A DNA stretch of 64,000 bases from Sanguinoderma infundibulare (taxonomy: Eukaryota > Basidiomycota > Agaricomycetes > Polyporales > Polyporaceae), in contig JAVLRN010000002.1 of the NCBI GenBank assembly GCA_032821775.1, positions 310,001 to 374,000 on the forward strand, in the 5' to 3' direction. The notes beneath the pieces were generated by a model that saw nothing but the letters and a program-made list of their open reading frames with translations, had not been told where the DNA came from and did not search any database. The translations under genes were made by a program, and so were the position numbers. This document shows positions 35,400-46,327 of this stretch, in pieces. The number at the start of each line of letters is the position of its first letter. Position 1 is the stretch's first letter.

Positions 35400-35947
35400 T
35401 CTAATAATTCATAGCTAGTTCGATTCATCTAGTTAAGCTCACGCCTCCGCTTTGCCTTTATCTAGTTCCATGCATCTAGTTACGCTTACCCCTATTCATC
35501 TAGTTACGCTCGCTCCGCCGCTTTGCCTGACAGTATCTAGTAATTACTATCTAATTCCATTCATCTAGTTATGCTTACCCCGATTCATCTAGTTATGCTC
35601 GCTCCGCCGCTTTGCCTGACAGTATCTAGTAAATCCTATCTAGTTCCATTCATCTAGTTATGCTCACCCCATTTCCGAGTCTACCACCATTGCGTCTACC
35701 ACACGTTACCTAGTTACGACCTTACTAATCCACTTGACTAGTATCATACCCCATCCCCAGTGTGCACTTGTAATAACTAGATATCTGTTTGTACTAGTTA
35801 TAATTACATTACAGACGTGATCTAATCCAAAGGAACTTGACTAGTCATGCCTTAACTAGTTGGCGAGCATGACTTATCTAGTCAGTGTGGCACTTACTAG
35901 TTAGCAGTGGACAAGGCAGTCGATGTTAACTAGTCACCTTAACTGAA
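35400..35947. repeat. Right subterminal CTAGT array with terminal inverted repeat
   Basis: About 20 CTAG cores, mostly TCTAGTTA-type and in the last 200 bp ACTAGT-type, lie in 550 bp. The array includes an 89-bp tandem duplication: GCTCGCTCCGCCGCTTTGCC starts at 35508 and again at 35597. The outermost 41 bp are the inverted match to 20131-20171. Confidence 0.7.
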
Positions 35948-36675
35948 GAGGCTCGACCCCCGACTGCGACCCTGCGACAGCGACTCGTTGCGCGACTTAT
36001 ACCGCGACTTTCGTCCTCTAGCTTCATTCGACGTTTCTCCCCTCTCCCCGGCACTTGTTGCGATCGTGACCAAAGGGAACTCAGGACCGTACTCGCCCTC
36101 CACACCGGCGACGTCGCTCTGACCTCGCCTCCCTCAGCCCTCGGTCGTCCCGACTGTCCACAGGCCCTGGGATAGTGTATCAACGTACATGCCCGTATTG
36201 CCACCGCCACACGATGAGCGACCTCTTCCGCTCGCTGCTGGTTCAAGCGCTTAACACTCTCGGCGAGAGCCAGTGCATCTTGCTGCAGTGCGGTACGGTT
36301 GTGTTGGGCTCGCATAGCAGCAACGGTCTGGCAGGAGGTGCGCACGTGGGCCAATGTGTTGCGTAGCTCCTGCTCCACACTGTCCAAGTAGCGCTTCTGG
36401 GACAGCATGGAGTACTCTGCGGTGAACTCACAGAGCTGGGCGCTCGAGATGTGCTGGGGCTCTGGCTGGTCATGGTACAAGAAATATAAGTCGACAAACC
36501 AGTTGTCGACGAGGACGTGAGGCTCCAAGCCCCAGATGGCAGTGAGGAACTTGGCCATTGTGTCTGTGGCATATTCCGGCTTCATGACACCTTCATGGGT
36601 GCAGGTATCCTGGACGACCATGTACACGGTGGAAAGGGCCTTCATGTTGACCAGGGTATGGAGTAAAGTCGACAT
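35926..36675 (-). CDS. Hypothetical protein, 3' end overlapping the element terminus
   Basis: From ATG 36675 (MSTLLHTLVNMKALSTVYMV) the frame runs through WGLEPHVLVDNWFVDLYF and QLCEFTAEYSMLSQKRYLD, then a helical Gln/Arg/Ala-rich part. The CEFTAEYSMLSQ block resembles SKFVTEYSTVSRQ in the divergent gene at 37331, so the two look paralogous. The last 60 or so residues are Arg/Ser-rich and the stop lies inside the inverted repeat of the KDZ element (35926-35928). The original C-terminus may therefore have been replaced on insertion. Upstream exons beyond 36675 are possible. The family is unknown. Confidence 0.45.
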   Translation of the reverse strand: MSTLLHTLVNMKALSTVYMVVQDTCTHEGVMKPEYATDTMAKFLTAIWGLEPHVLVDNWFVDLYFLYHDQPEPQHISSAQLCEFTAEYSMLSQKRYLDSVEQELRNTLAHVRTSCQTVAAMRAQHNRTALQQDALALAESVKRLNQQRAEEVAHRVAVAIRACTLIHYPRACGQSGRPRAEGGEVRATSPVWRASTVLSSLWSRSQQVPGRGEKRRMKLEDESRGISRATSRCRRVAVGGRASSVKVTS

Positions 36676-37330
36676 GGTGATAGCATGACAAGGGAGACCA
36701 CGCACTGACAAGATGCTTATCAGTGTAACGACGGGCAGGGATACAAGTACATAGGGTTCGCGACTACTCGCTTCCGTCCTCCGGCGTGAACTTCTTCTCC
36801 ATGTGCAACTTGCTTCTCCACTGGCTGGAGGACACTCCCCGTCATATGCAGTCCGGCCTGGCAACACTCCCAAGAATACGTGTGCACTGGCTGGTCCACG
36901 CCCATCGATATGCTTGCGCTCCAGTCGGGCAGCACCTCCGATGAGGGCTGTTTGCGGCCGGGGGACACCAACCGATATCCTCACACATCGGCTGGGCCAG
37001 TAGACACACAATTGATGCACACAGCCGGCCAACAATTGCACTTATCCTTACCAGGCAGGCTTGACTGATATGTCCTCGGCGACCTATGCTTCTGCCGCAA
37101 CACGGTCACATGGGCGTGTCTGACCAGGTTCTAGAGGACATTTAAATGTGTTCAGACCACCTCTGCAGTCCTAGCCTCCTCTCTGTAGCCTTATCTCCGG
37201 TATGGCCAGTCCATCCTCGGCCGGGATGACCTCAGGCCCGGTTTTTAAGGAACATAGAGGAAAATTGAAGATGTGTATGTAACGCTCATTGGACACTTAA
37301 CATCATCGCCGCCCTTCCATCTTGTCCATC
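36676..37330. other. Intergenic region between divergent paralogous genes
   Basis: No supported gene. It could hold a further 5' exon of the minus-strand gene. I see no repeat or clear promoter element. Confidence 0.35.
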
Positions 37331-39353
37331 ATGTCCGCCGATCCGTTCAAAGCCTTCACGGATGCCTGGGTCTCATCGTCTCTACTGGGCCCCTTGGCGG
37401 ACTGTCCGGCAGAGTTCATAGGTCTCCTCCGCGGCCAAACCGACTTGTTTGTAGTTCCCGACCATGTGTTCGACACCGTCTACTGCTTCCTTGGAACTCA
37501 AGTCATAAATGGCAACTTCTCTGCCCCTGCACTTTCAAAATTTGTCACAGAGTACTCAACAGTCTCACGCCAGTTGAGTCTCGATTTCTACACTGCCCAC
37601 CTTCTCGACAAAGAACAGGATCTCCATCGCGTGTCGGCCACCACTAATCATATCGAAGAACAGGATGGCCTTGGATTTGATGGCCCTGGTTGCCCTCTTG
37701 ACAATGCTCATGTTGCTGAGGCTCTCATGTGGGCCAAGGTCACTCTCGCACAGTTGCACCTGGCCCATGCAGAGGCTGCTCATACGTTCTCTCCCCTCAT
37801 CTGTCCATTGAGTTATCCGCTCACCTTCTCCAGCAGATCACTATGTTGTGAACAACCGGACATTTGATTCCCAAAAATTCCCGATCACCACCGCTGCACC
37901 TGTTCTTCCAACTTTGCCGTCTGCAGTTGCCCCGCCATTGACCATCCGGATCCCACCGAGGCCTTCCAAGGCCGCTGCCCATTCTGGTGCAACCACTCCC
38001 ACCCTGGGCGCTCCTGAGCTCGTTGACCAGGGCACACCAGCGTCAGATGACGAACCTGAAGGTGCTCCCGATGCTGCCCCTGATTCCGATGATGATGGCT
38101 ACACCTCCGTGGCCATGCGGCACGATCAGGCCAATCAGTGGGTATCTTGGGCCACTGACCAGGCAGGTTGTTGGCTTTGATTTTAGTGTGATGTCGCTGA
38201 CCCTCTCACTCCATCATAGTGTGACAAATGCTACCTTGCGGGGGCTCGATGTCGTCCCAGCCCTGCCCACGGGTGGTTCACTTGTTTCCGGTGCCACCAC
38301 GGGCATGAGAAGTGTACCTACTTCGGTCTTAACCCCCGTGGTGAGCTCAAGGGCAATGACAGCAATGTCTGGGCATGCTTCAATGGTAAAGGCCACTCCG
38401 TTTGGAAGCACGTCCCCCCCGACATGCTTCCTTGGGTCGAGAGCTCACTGCATGCGATAGAGGGCTCTCCAGCCACCATACACCACATCATCCACAACCA
38501 GATCGCACTCCTCAACAAGCTCAAGACCGGCAAGTATACTCCGGCGACTATGGGCCCAACTCCATACTTGTATGATCCCTGCATGCTTAAGGTGTTCGAC
38601 ATCCGCATGCTAGGCCCATGGGCACCTCAGCTGGATGCCCAGTTGAAAGCTCCACCTGCAGGCTGGCTCACGGAGCTCCTGGGGCCTCCAGCTGTCCCGG
38701 ACACTACCCTCCAGGACGCAGGGACTACGGCTGGTCCCAGTCCCCCGCGAGCCACCCACTCCCAGGGCCAACACCACCTGCCTGAGCCGAAGACCTCCAC
38801 TCGCACCCCGGTGAAAAAACGCACAGCAGAGAAGACAACACTGGCTCAGCCACGGAAGCGTCGTGCACTTGATGATGCGGCACAGGTGTTGTCGGTGGGT
38901 GAAGTGGCTGTCGATGAGCTAGGGTCCGCCACTGAGGCTGATGAGCTACAGTCGGCTGACGACGACCACTTCATTTCCTCGTATATCTCGGCACATGCAT
39001 TCTCGTCCATCCCCTCGCACCAGACCTCCTCCATCGTGCCGAATATCATGTTGTCTGATGGTGCATCACCAACCTCGTGGCCCCGCCCGCCAGTCACCAC
39101 TGAAGAGTGCCCTGCTGACTGTGTGGCGTGCATCAATGCTATTCGGTCGGAGCACCGACTCTTGGCCGACCAGTGCCACCATCTGGAAGAGGACGAGCAG
39201 AGCCTCACTGGTCTGCCATTCGGCCAGTACCGGCACCCCCTTGTTGACGTGTACAACATTGCAGTAACCCAGGCTTTCATGGCCATTCCTCCAGGGCCTG
39301 TGGTTGCAGAGTATGAGGACCCCGATGGCCTGGAGATGGTGCCGCATGTGTAA
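37331..39353 (+). CDS. Cys-cluster hypothetical protein, at least three exons
   Basis: ATG 37331 opens MSADPFKAFTDAWVSSSLLG. After helical sequence (LSKFVTEYSTVSRQLSLDFY) the join near 37800-37850 is unresolved. The frame then continues through a Pro/Ala-rich acidic linker to a GTATCT...CATAG intron ending at about 38219. The next exon begins with a zinc-cluster-like segment: CDKCYLAGARC, then TCFRCHHGHEKC, that is C-x2-C-x6-C followed by C-x2-C-x7-C. After this come GHSVWKHVPPDMLPWVE, a Pro/Lys-rich stretch and a helical C-terminus (INAIRSEHRLLADQCHHLEE) to TAA 39353. The cysteine spacing parallels the gene at 69-2134. DNA binding is possible but unproven. Confidence 0.6.
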
Positions 39354-39847
39354 CCCACGGGCGGCAACGGGCAAGGTGGTCACGCACCCTCGCACTGGTC
39401 GTAAGGTACACTGGTGGTACAAATGTCGGCTCAGTAGTGTATTTGCACACCCACACGTCTCGCAGTCCTCATCCCGACTTGTCTTCACCTGTTATCCTCA
39501 TCTGTGCAATAGCGTTATTTTCACATTCCGATCCGTTCATTCACTCCTATGCATACATTCCATCTGTAATCCTCGGCTCATGTCTCATCTCACTTGTCCT
39601 ATTCGCCAGGCTTTCTGATAGTATGCACATTCTCGATCATAACCCCAGGTCCAAACCCAAGCGTAATATTATTCTTGCTCTTTTCTGGTTTGCTGGAAAG
39701 AATATGCCTTGTATCTCATTTGTTGCGCTTTCACGTCATGATAGCTTAACATCACAATAACGTTCCACCATCCTCTGGTACAGTCCCTTGGACAAATGGT
39801 CGGCTGGCATGCGAGAATCTGGACTCCGGACCTCCGCCGGCCAGGGC
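39354..39847. other. No recognisable gene
   Basis: Sequence between the Cys-cluster gene and the 5' LTR. Only T-rich, low-information sequence is visible. Confidence 0.4.
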
Positions 39848-40316
39848 TGTTACAACCGCATACGTTCTAGCTACTTTGTGCATGTTATTTCTTTCCTTTC
39901 TCCACTCCGGGCCCAACCCCGTCTTTTCCATAACTCCTGAGATCACAACACCTCATGGCACCTATTGTCTCAATATAGTACAATAGGGTTCCCACACATA
40001 CGCTTTCCCTTTGTTCTTTCCCCATATGAGTTTTCCTTTGTTTTCTATCTTGGACAATAGCCTGTCGAACAATAGTGCCCTAGCTCCTTATTGTTCTCCC
40101 TTACCTATATAAACCCTAGCACAAGCGCCCCTGTACCCTAGTTTGACCTCTTGTATCTATTGAGGCTTTCTCCCCATCAAACCTAGACTCCAAGTTGAAC
40201 TCCCCAACAACCTCTGCAAGACTCAGACACTCAGAACACTGCTCGACTCCTTCATTGTCCTCAGCCCGCTTAGACAGCACGCACTCCTCGCCCAGATCTC
40301 CGACCTCGTCGTAACA
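39848..40316 (+). repeat. 5' LTR
   Basis: It starts TGTTACAACCGC and ends GTAACA, giving the usual TG...CA ends within a six-base inverted repeat. A TATATAA at 40106-40112 is the likely promoter. Length 469 bp. Confidence 0.95.
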
Positions 40317-40517
40317 TTAGATCAAACTCTACTATCCTGCCGACTTCTCCAAGTTTAGGCAGCCACCCTGAAATTTAGCACAGATCGACCCCCACCATCT
40401 GCCACTCAGAACACAGATGGCATCTGGATACTCTTTGATTGTCACATCACCTTCGCACACCCACATTGGGTATACACCACCGGAGCAGATGGAGTATCCC
40501 TAGCATGCAACTCTCAT

Positions 40518-41636
40518 GTGAGTCACACTGTGTGGCTGCTAGGATCCCCAGAGAACCTGAGACCCACAACATCGCCCACCAATCCTACCCCAACTCAAAC
40601 TATGCCCTCGTCCACCAACCCAACTGCAGCTACCACAGCTGCGGCTGCTACCTCAGCCACCACAGCTGTGGCCACTTCCTCAGCCACCACGACACCCACC
40701 ACAGTCACCGCATCCACTAAAGTGACTGAACGGAAGATCAGACAGCCCCCTGACTTCTCTGGTGACTGCACCATGGCCATGCTCTTCCTCAACACATGCA
40801 AGATGTACCTCCACCTCAACCGTGATGCATATCCCGATGGTGAAGCCAAAATCATCTTCATCCTCTCCTTTTGTACCGGAGGTACTGCCGAATCATGGAG
40901 GGAGGCAGTCCTAGAAGAGGCCTATTCTGTTGATGAAAACGGTGTAGAAGAAGGGTTTGGAACTTTCCCTGCATTTGTCCAGAAATTCCTAGCTGCCTTT
41001 CAACCCCTCTCCCCTGTGGGCGAATCAATAATCAAGATCAAGGCCCTGAAGCAGACTGGACTAGCAGAGGACTATGTTGCCCTCTTCTGTCCCTTAGCAG
41101 CCAAAACCCGCATCGAGGATCTCGATGTCCTGTCAGACTGGTTCCTCTCAGGACTGTCCCCGGAACTAGTCAAGAGCATCCTGAGCGCACAGGAACTCCC
41201 GACCACCATTGAGAAGTACTATGAAGTGGCCACTCGCCTGAACCTTCAATGGCACAAGGGCATTAAATATGCCAAGGCGGCCAGACCCGCCAATCCCCAG
41301 AACAACAAGCCATCCTCCACAATGACTACTCCTGTGCACCTCAGGAAGCTCACCGAAGAGGAAAGAGTGTGGTTCAGGAAGGAAGGGATCTGCTTCTGTT
41401 GCCGCAAACCAGGCCACATTGCAGTGAACTGCTCAGATAATCCCAACCCTGTTCCCAACCAAGGCCGTTCCACTTCCACCCAGAACTACCGACAAGTCCG
41501 CGTTATTGGGCCCAAGCCTGAAGCACCCACTGCTCCCAAAGACAGTCCCATCTCCCACATTCGTGCAATCTATGCCTCCCTGACAGATGCAGAGAAGGAG
41601 GAGGTGGTGAACATTGCTGAGGCGGAGGGTTTTTGA
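40518..41636 (+). CDS. gag: Retrotransposon gag polyprotein
   Basis: The frame of 372 codons is open. It has a low-complexity Thr/Ala-rich N-terminus, a capsid-like region (FLNTCKMYLHLNRD, SFCTGGTAESWREAVLEEAY, FVQKFLAAFQPLSPVGE) and a nucleocapsid CCHC knuckle, CFCCRKPGHIAVNC (C-x2-C-x4-H-x4-C). The start at 40518 lies 200 bp after the LTR; the leader 40317-40517 contains no convincing alternative start. The reading frame ends at TGA 41634-41636, immediately after a possible frameshift site. Gag packages the RNA into virus-like particles. Unlike pol, it has no premature stop. Confidence 0.9.
   Translation: MSHTVWLLGSPENLRPTTSPTNPTPTQTMPSSTNPTAATTAAAATSATTAVATSSATTTPTTVTASTKVTERKIRQPPDFSGDCTMAMLFLNTCKMYLHLNRDAYPDGEAKIIFILSFCTGGTAESWREAVLEEAYSVDENGVEEGFGTFPAFVQKFLAAFQPLSPVGESIIKIKALKQTGLAEDYVALFCPLAAKTRIEDLDVLSDWFLSGLSPELVKSILSAQELPTTIEKYYEVATRLNLQWHKGIKYAKAARPANPQNNKPSSTMTTPVHLRKLTEEERVWFRKEGICFCCRKPGHIAVNCSDNPNPVPNQGRSTSTQNYRQVRVIGPKPEAPTAPKDSPISHIRAIYASLTDAEKEEVVNIAEAEGF
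41627..41633 (+). promoter_or_regulatory. Candidate -1 ribosomal frameshift site between gag and pol
   Basis: In the gag frame the last codons read GAG GGT TTT TGA. The seven bases G-GGT-TTT fit the X-XXY-YYZ slippery pattern, directly before the gag stop. A -1 slip here continues into exactly the frame that carries protease and the rest of pol. Position and frame agree; use in the cell is inferred. Confidence 0.55.
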
Positions 41637-44600
41637 AGCGGTCATCTGCCTCGATGTCAGAATGACCACACCTCTCGGTAGCACCAGTAATCGTAGCTGA
41701 AGTATCCAATCAATCCATGCGTATACCAGTCTCGATTGCACATGACCAAACCATCGAAACCCATGCTCTCCTTGACTCTGGAGCAGGCGGAATCTTCATT
41801 GACACGGACTTTGCCAAATCCCATAACCTACCCCTCTCCAAACTCCAATCCCCCATCTCAGTATTCAATGTCGATGGAACACCCAACCAGCAGGGATTCA
41901 TCACTCACTGCATATGAAGGAACGTCACAGTGGCAGGCGTCTCGAGATACACTCGCCTCCTGGCAACCTCCTTGGGTAAGGAGAGCATCATCCTCGGACT
42001 ACCTTGGCTTCGACAGACCAATGCCTTGGTGGATTGGCAGCATGGCACTATCCATCTCTCATCCCCTCCACAATCTCCACCCACTCAATCCTGTACACCT
42101 GTACCCTCATGGAAAACCACTGTGGAAGATGCACCTGATGAAAGAGAAACCCCCGCACCATCCTTGAAGCAAGAACCCTCATACATCCTCGAGCAACCCG
42201 CAACAGAAGAACAACTTCATGAAGCACTAGATGACACCCCAACTGAGCCAGACCAGGGAATCCTTCCTGAGGACCTGCTCGTCTCTTACATACAAGGGGA
42301 ACCAGTGATAGCAATCTTCGACCCACAGGAGTCCCCTCTAACTACAGATCTCTCCAAAGAGAGCCCATCCCCTACCTCACACACACTAGGGTGCCTTACT
42401 CATTGGCGATCTCCCGGGCCTCATCATTGCTACACCCTGGGCCAGCGGGCATCAACTATAGCTAAACTCAACCCCGCTATGGAGATGGCTCAACGACAGC
42501 ATGAGAAGGAGAAGACCCGCTCATTTGAAGAAATGGTACCCACCTCCTACCATGACTATCAGAATGTGTTCAAGAAGAAGGCTGCTGAACGCTTCCCTGA
42601 ACCACGGCCCTACGACCATGCCATCGACCTTAAAACCAACTTCATTCCCCGTAACTGCAAAGTCTACCCACTATTGCCCAAAGAGCAGACCGCTCTTGAC
42701 GAGTTCATTGATGAAAATCTGCACAAGGGTTACATCAGACCGTCGAAATCACCTATGGCCTCTCCATTCTTCTTTGTCTCTAAGAAAGATGGGTCGCTAC
42801 GCCCTTGCCAAGACTACTGTTACCTCAATGACGGAACCATTAAGAATGCCTATCCCCTACCCCTAGTCCAAGAACTGATCGACAAGTTCCAGGGAGCCAC
42901 CATCTTTTCTAAAATGGACCTCTGCTCTGGTTACAACAATGTCAGAATCAAAGACGGGGACCAGTGGAAGGCAGCGTTCAAGTGCTCTCGAGGACTCTTT
43001 GAGCCAACTGTGATGTTCTTTGGCTTATGCAACTCCCCTCCCACGTTTCAAGCCATGATGAACGACCTCTTCCATGACATGATCAATGAAGGCTGGATGG
43101 TAATCTACATGGACGACATCCTCATATTCTCCAAAGACGCAGCGACACACACTAAACGCACTCTCAGAGTCCTGCAATGACTCAGGGAGAATGACCTCTT
43201 CCTGAAACCGGAGAAGTGCTTCTTTGATGTACCTGAAGTAGAATTCCTAGGCCTTATCATCAGACCCAGAGTCCTTGCCATGGACCCAACCAAACTTCAA
43301 GGGATTCACGACTGGCCAGCCCCTACCTCTGTGAAGGGTGTTCGCTCTTTCCTAGGGTTTGGCAACTTTTACCAAAGGTTCATTTCCCACTACTCTGACC
43401 TCGCTCGCCCACTCCACGACCTAACCAAGAAGGATACACCCTGGACCTGGGGCATAATTGAACAGCGAGCCTTCGATACCCTCAAGGCAAAGTTCACTAA
43501 AGCCCCCGTCCTTATCCTACCAGACAAGTCCAAACCCTTCACCATCGAGTCCGATGCATCCAAGTTTGCCAGTGGTGCTGTCCTTCGTCAGGCAGATGCA
43601 AATGGTGACATGCACCCCTGCGCCTATCTATCCCAATCCTTTGATGCTGCCCAACGCAACTACGAGATCTACGACCATGAATTATTGGGAATCGTCCGAG
43701 CCCTAGAAGAATGGCGCCACTACCTCGAGGGCAGCCCACATCCAGTCGAAGTCCTCTCTGATCACATGAACCTCACATACTTCCGAACAGCACAGAAACT
43801 CAACCAGTGACAGGCCTGGTGAAGCCTATTCCTGTCTCAATTCGAGCTTCAGCTCCATCATGTCTCTGGAACATGAATGATCCAATCTGACACCCTTTCT
43901 CGACTACACCACCTCAACCTCGAAGTCAATGACAATGATGCTGTCGTTCTCCTTCCCGATTCTCTATTCATCTCTCCACTTGACATCAGCCTTGCTGAAC
44001 AGATCAAAGCTCATCATGAGAAAGATCAAGTCATACTGGATGCTCTAGCTGCTGTGAAACAAGGCACACCCCTCCCAATGAAGTCCACACTGTCAGACTG
44101 GTCTTTCGATGATGGGCTCGTGTTTTTCCAACACAGATGCTATGTTCCCCCCAATGCTGACCTCTGATGAGACATTGTACGACGATACCATGATCTTTGT
44201 CCCATGGGACACCCAGGACAATTCGGAACTCTAGAGTTGCTGTGGCACCACTACTGGTGGCCTGGCATGGCCGTGTTTGTTTGAAATTATGTCCACGGTT
44301 GCGTGACATGCCAACAAATGAAGATCAATACCCACCCCACTGTCCCTCCTCTAATGCCCATACCGGCAAAGCCGGGTGCACACCCCTTTGAAACGGTCAC
44401 TATGGACTTCATCACCGACCTACCTCCCTCTGCAAGCTTCGATGCTCTCATGGTCGTAGCAGACCATAACTCTACGAAGGGGGTAATTCTTTGTCCTTGC
44501 ACGAAGACCATCGATGCCATGGGCACCTCCCTCCTGTACCATCAATTTGTCTACAAATGCTTCAGACTCCCATCCCGCATCATCTCCAACAGAGGACCAC

Positions 44601-45433
44601 AGTTCTCGGCAAAAGTGTTCCAGGAACTGACCCGTCTAACGGGATGCAAATCAGCCATGAGCACAGCCTACCACCCACAGACCGACGGCGGAACAGAGCG
44701 GATGAACCAGGTGATTGAAGCCTACCTGTGGACCTTTTGCGTCAATCACCCAGAGGACTGGTATACATTCCTCCCTGACATAGAGTTTATGCACAACCAG
44801 CGCGTGGCACAAGGACGTAATGCCTCCCCTTTCTATCTCATGATGGGCTACAACCCACGGGCCATTCCTTCCGTGTTCCCAAGGACCCTTGTTCCATCTG
44901 TGGAACAACACCTCGAAGCTCTTCTCAAAGCACGGGAAGAAGCCCTCGCAGCTCACGAGCTAGCCTGACAACGCATGGCTGAACGCATCACAAGGGGGTT
45001 TACTCCATTCAAGAAGGGACAGAAGGTCTGGCTTGATGCAAAGAACCTCCGGTTTCTCACTGACCACCGAAAATTGGCCATGAAGCGACAAGGGCCATTC
45101 AAGATCACGGAAGTCCTTGGTCCGCTGACCTACTGCCTTCTACTTCCCGCTCAATGGCGAATCCACCCTGTATTCCACGCCACGCTTCTTACGCCTTACC
45201 ATGAGAACGAAACACATGGCCCAAACTTCTCCCTACCACCTCCTGACCTAATCGAAGGAGAAGAAGAGTACAAAGTTGAAGCCATTGTCGGACACCGGAA
45301 ATGGTACAGAAGCTTGCAGTATCTTGTCAAGTGGGTTGGCTATCCCACCACTGAAAACTCCTGGGAACCCGAAGACTCATTCCACCATGCTGCGGAGACC
45401 TTACAAGCCTATAAGAAGGCCCACCAGCTCTGA
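41633..45433 (+). pseudogene. pol: Retrotransposon pol polyprotein, one frame with many TGA stops
   Basis: Domains lie in one continuous frame. The aspartic protease has LLDSGAGGIFIDT near 41780. Reverse transcriptase carries KMDLCSGYNNVRIKDGD and YMDDILIFS, with the catalytic YMDD near 43110. RNase H shows [13 protein letters not shown], the integrase zinc finger CVTCQQMKI, and the integrase core TMDFITDLP and [12 protein letters not shown]-terminal chromodomain reads YLVKWVGYPTTENSWEPED near 45330. TGA stops interrupt the frame at 41915, 43178, 43808, 43820, 43874, 44165, 44168, 44282 and 44966, with one more near 41670; there are no TAA or TAG stops and no frameshifts. The second integrase acid also seems lost: ISNRGPQF, where relatives have ISDRGPQF. 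No functional polyprotein can be made. Confidence 0.92.
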
Positions 45434-45503
45434 GATCACCAGTACCCCACTCATCACTCCTTACTCCCCGCTGTACTACCTCACCCGCTCTCCATCCTCC
45501 ACA

Positions 45504-46289
45504 ATGTCCCACAGCTCCACCAGCCCTGACTACCTATCTCTCCGCTTCTTGATACAACAACTTGTCCATCTTGGACCTGTAGAGTACGATGCGCACATGG
45601 CCCTCCTTGCGAACAACCAGCCTCTCGCCTCCGCCATTGACGCCGCTTGTCAAGCTAACATGGCGCTCTCCTACTCCAAGAAGGCCCTGCGTGCGGTTGA
45701 TGCTGCCCATGACCAACTCCAATCCGGTCAGATTCGTCTCACCAACACCCTCGAAGCAGTCGTCGACACCCTCTACCAGGCTCCGTTGGGGAGCCAAATC
45801 CCTCCCTCCTTCTACACGCTCCTCAACGAGGAGCCACGCTCTCCCCCTCGACCAAGCAGGGAGACCTCCCCAGACCCCTACCCCACTTCCCCATCTCTAC
45901 CATTGCCCCCATGGAGATGCCGGTCCCCCTGAGCATCCACTCAGGCTAGCACCCGTGCCTCCATCGAGGCAGTGGCCATGCGACCCTCTTCTCGTCGCTC
46001 TCGCACTCGAAGCACGGGATCCTCCACTCACCCAGTACCGCTCGCAGAGCGTCTCTCCTCCCCTCAAGCACGCGATGAGTCGGCCTCCACCCTCATTCCT
46101 CAGGCTAACCGCACTCCGTCCCCAAAGCCATCCATTGCCTCGTCCGTCTCTGGATACCTCAGACCGTACGAAGGTTTCCTCGCATGGCAGGAGTCGAAGT
46201 ACAGATGTGATGACAATGGAGAAATCTGCATCTACGACACCTATGCAGGTCGCAGTGATGAAGAACATTATGACAGCGAGGAGGTGTAG
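45504..46289 (+). pseudogene. Third ORF of the retrotransposon, unknown function
   Basis: Downstream of the chromodomain a separate frame starts at ATG 45504 (MSHSSTSPDYLSLRFL). It carries a helical region (CQANMALSYSKKALRAVDAA, QSGQIRLTNTLEAVVDTLY) and a Ser/Pro/Arg-rich segment, and ends in YLRPYEGFLAWQESKYRC and an acidic tail at 46289. One in-frame TGA at 45930-45932 divides it. It occupies the place where env would lie in retroviruses but has no signal peptide or membrane segment, so I do not think it is an envelope protein. I do not recognise a family. Confidence 0.6.
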
Positions 46290-46327
46290 ACAAGCTTCAT
46301 GGAAGCTTTGGCATAGTAGGGGGGTGA

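Larger units (their letters stand above)
20131..35947. mobile_element. Large KDZ-type element with cargo (15.8 kb, inferred ends)
   Basis: The two ends match as inverted repeats: TTCAGTCAAGATAACTAGTC from 20131 and TTCAGTTAAGGTGACTAGTT read backward from 35947. They agree at 32 of 41 ungapped positions by my count, and the match continues weakly beyond. Just inside both ends lie dense CTAGTT/AACTAG arrays. The transposase stop (20441 side) abuts the left array, and the last cargo gene ends (35324) 75 bp before the right array. Enclosed are a KDZ transposase and several genes. I see no obvious target-site duplication at these exact ends. The boundary call is an inference from the repeats and the fit of the genes between them. 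Confidence 0.55.

Noticed and set aside
20131..35947. A Starship-type giant element
   Set aside because: No tyrosine recombinase (DUF3435) captain gene is visible, and the ends are inverted repeats beside a KDZ transposase.
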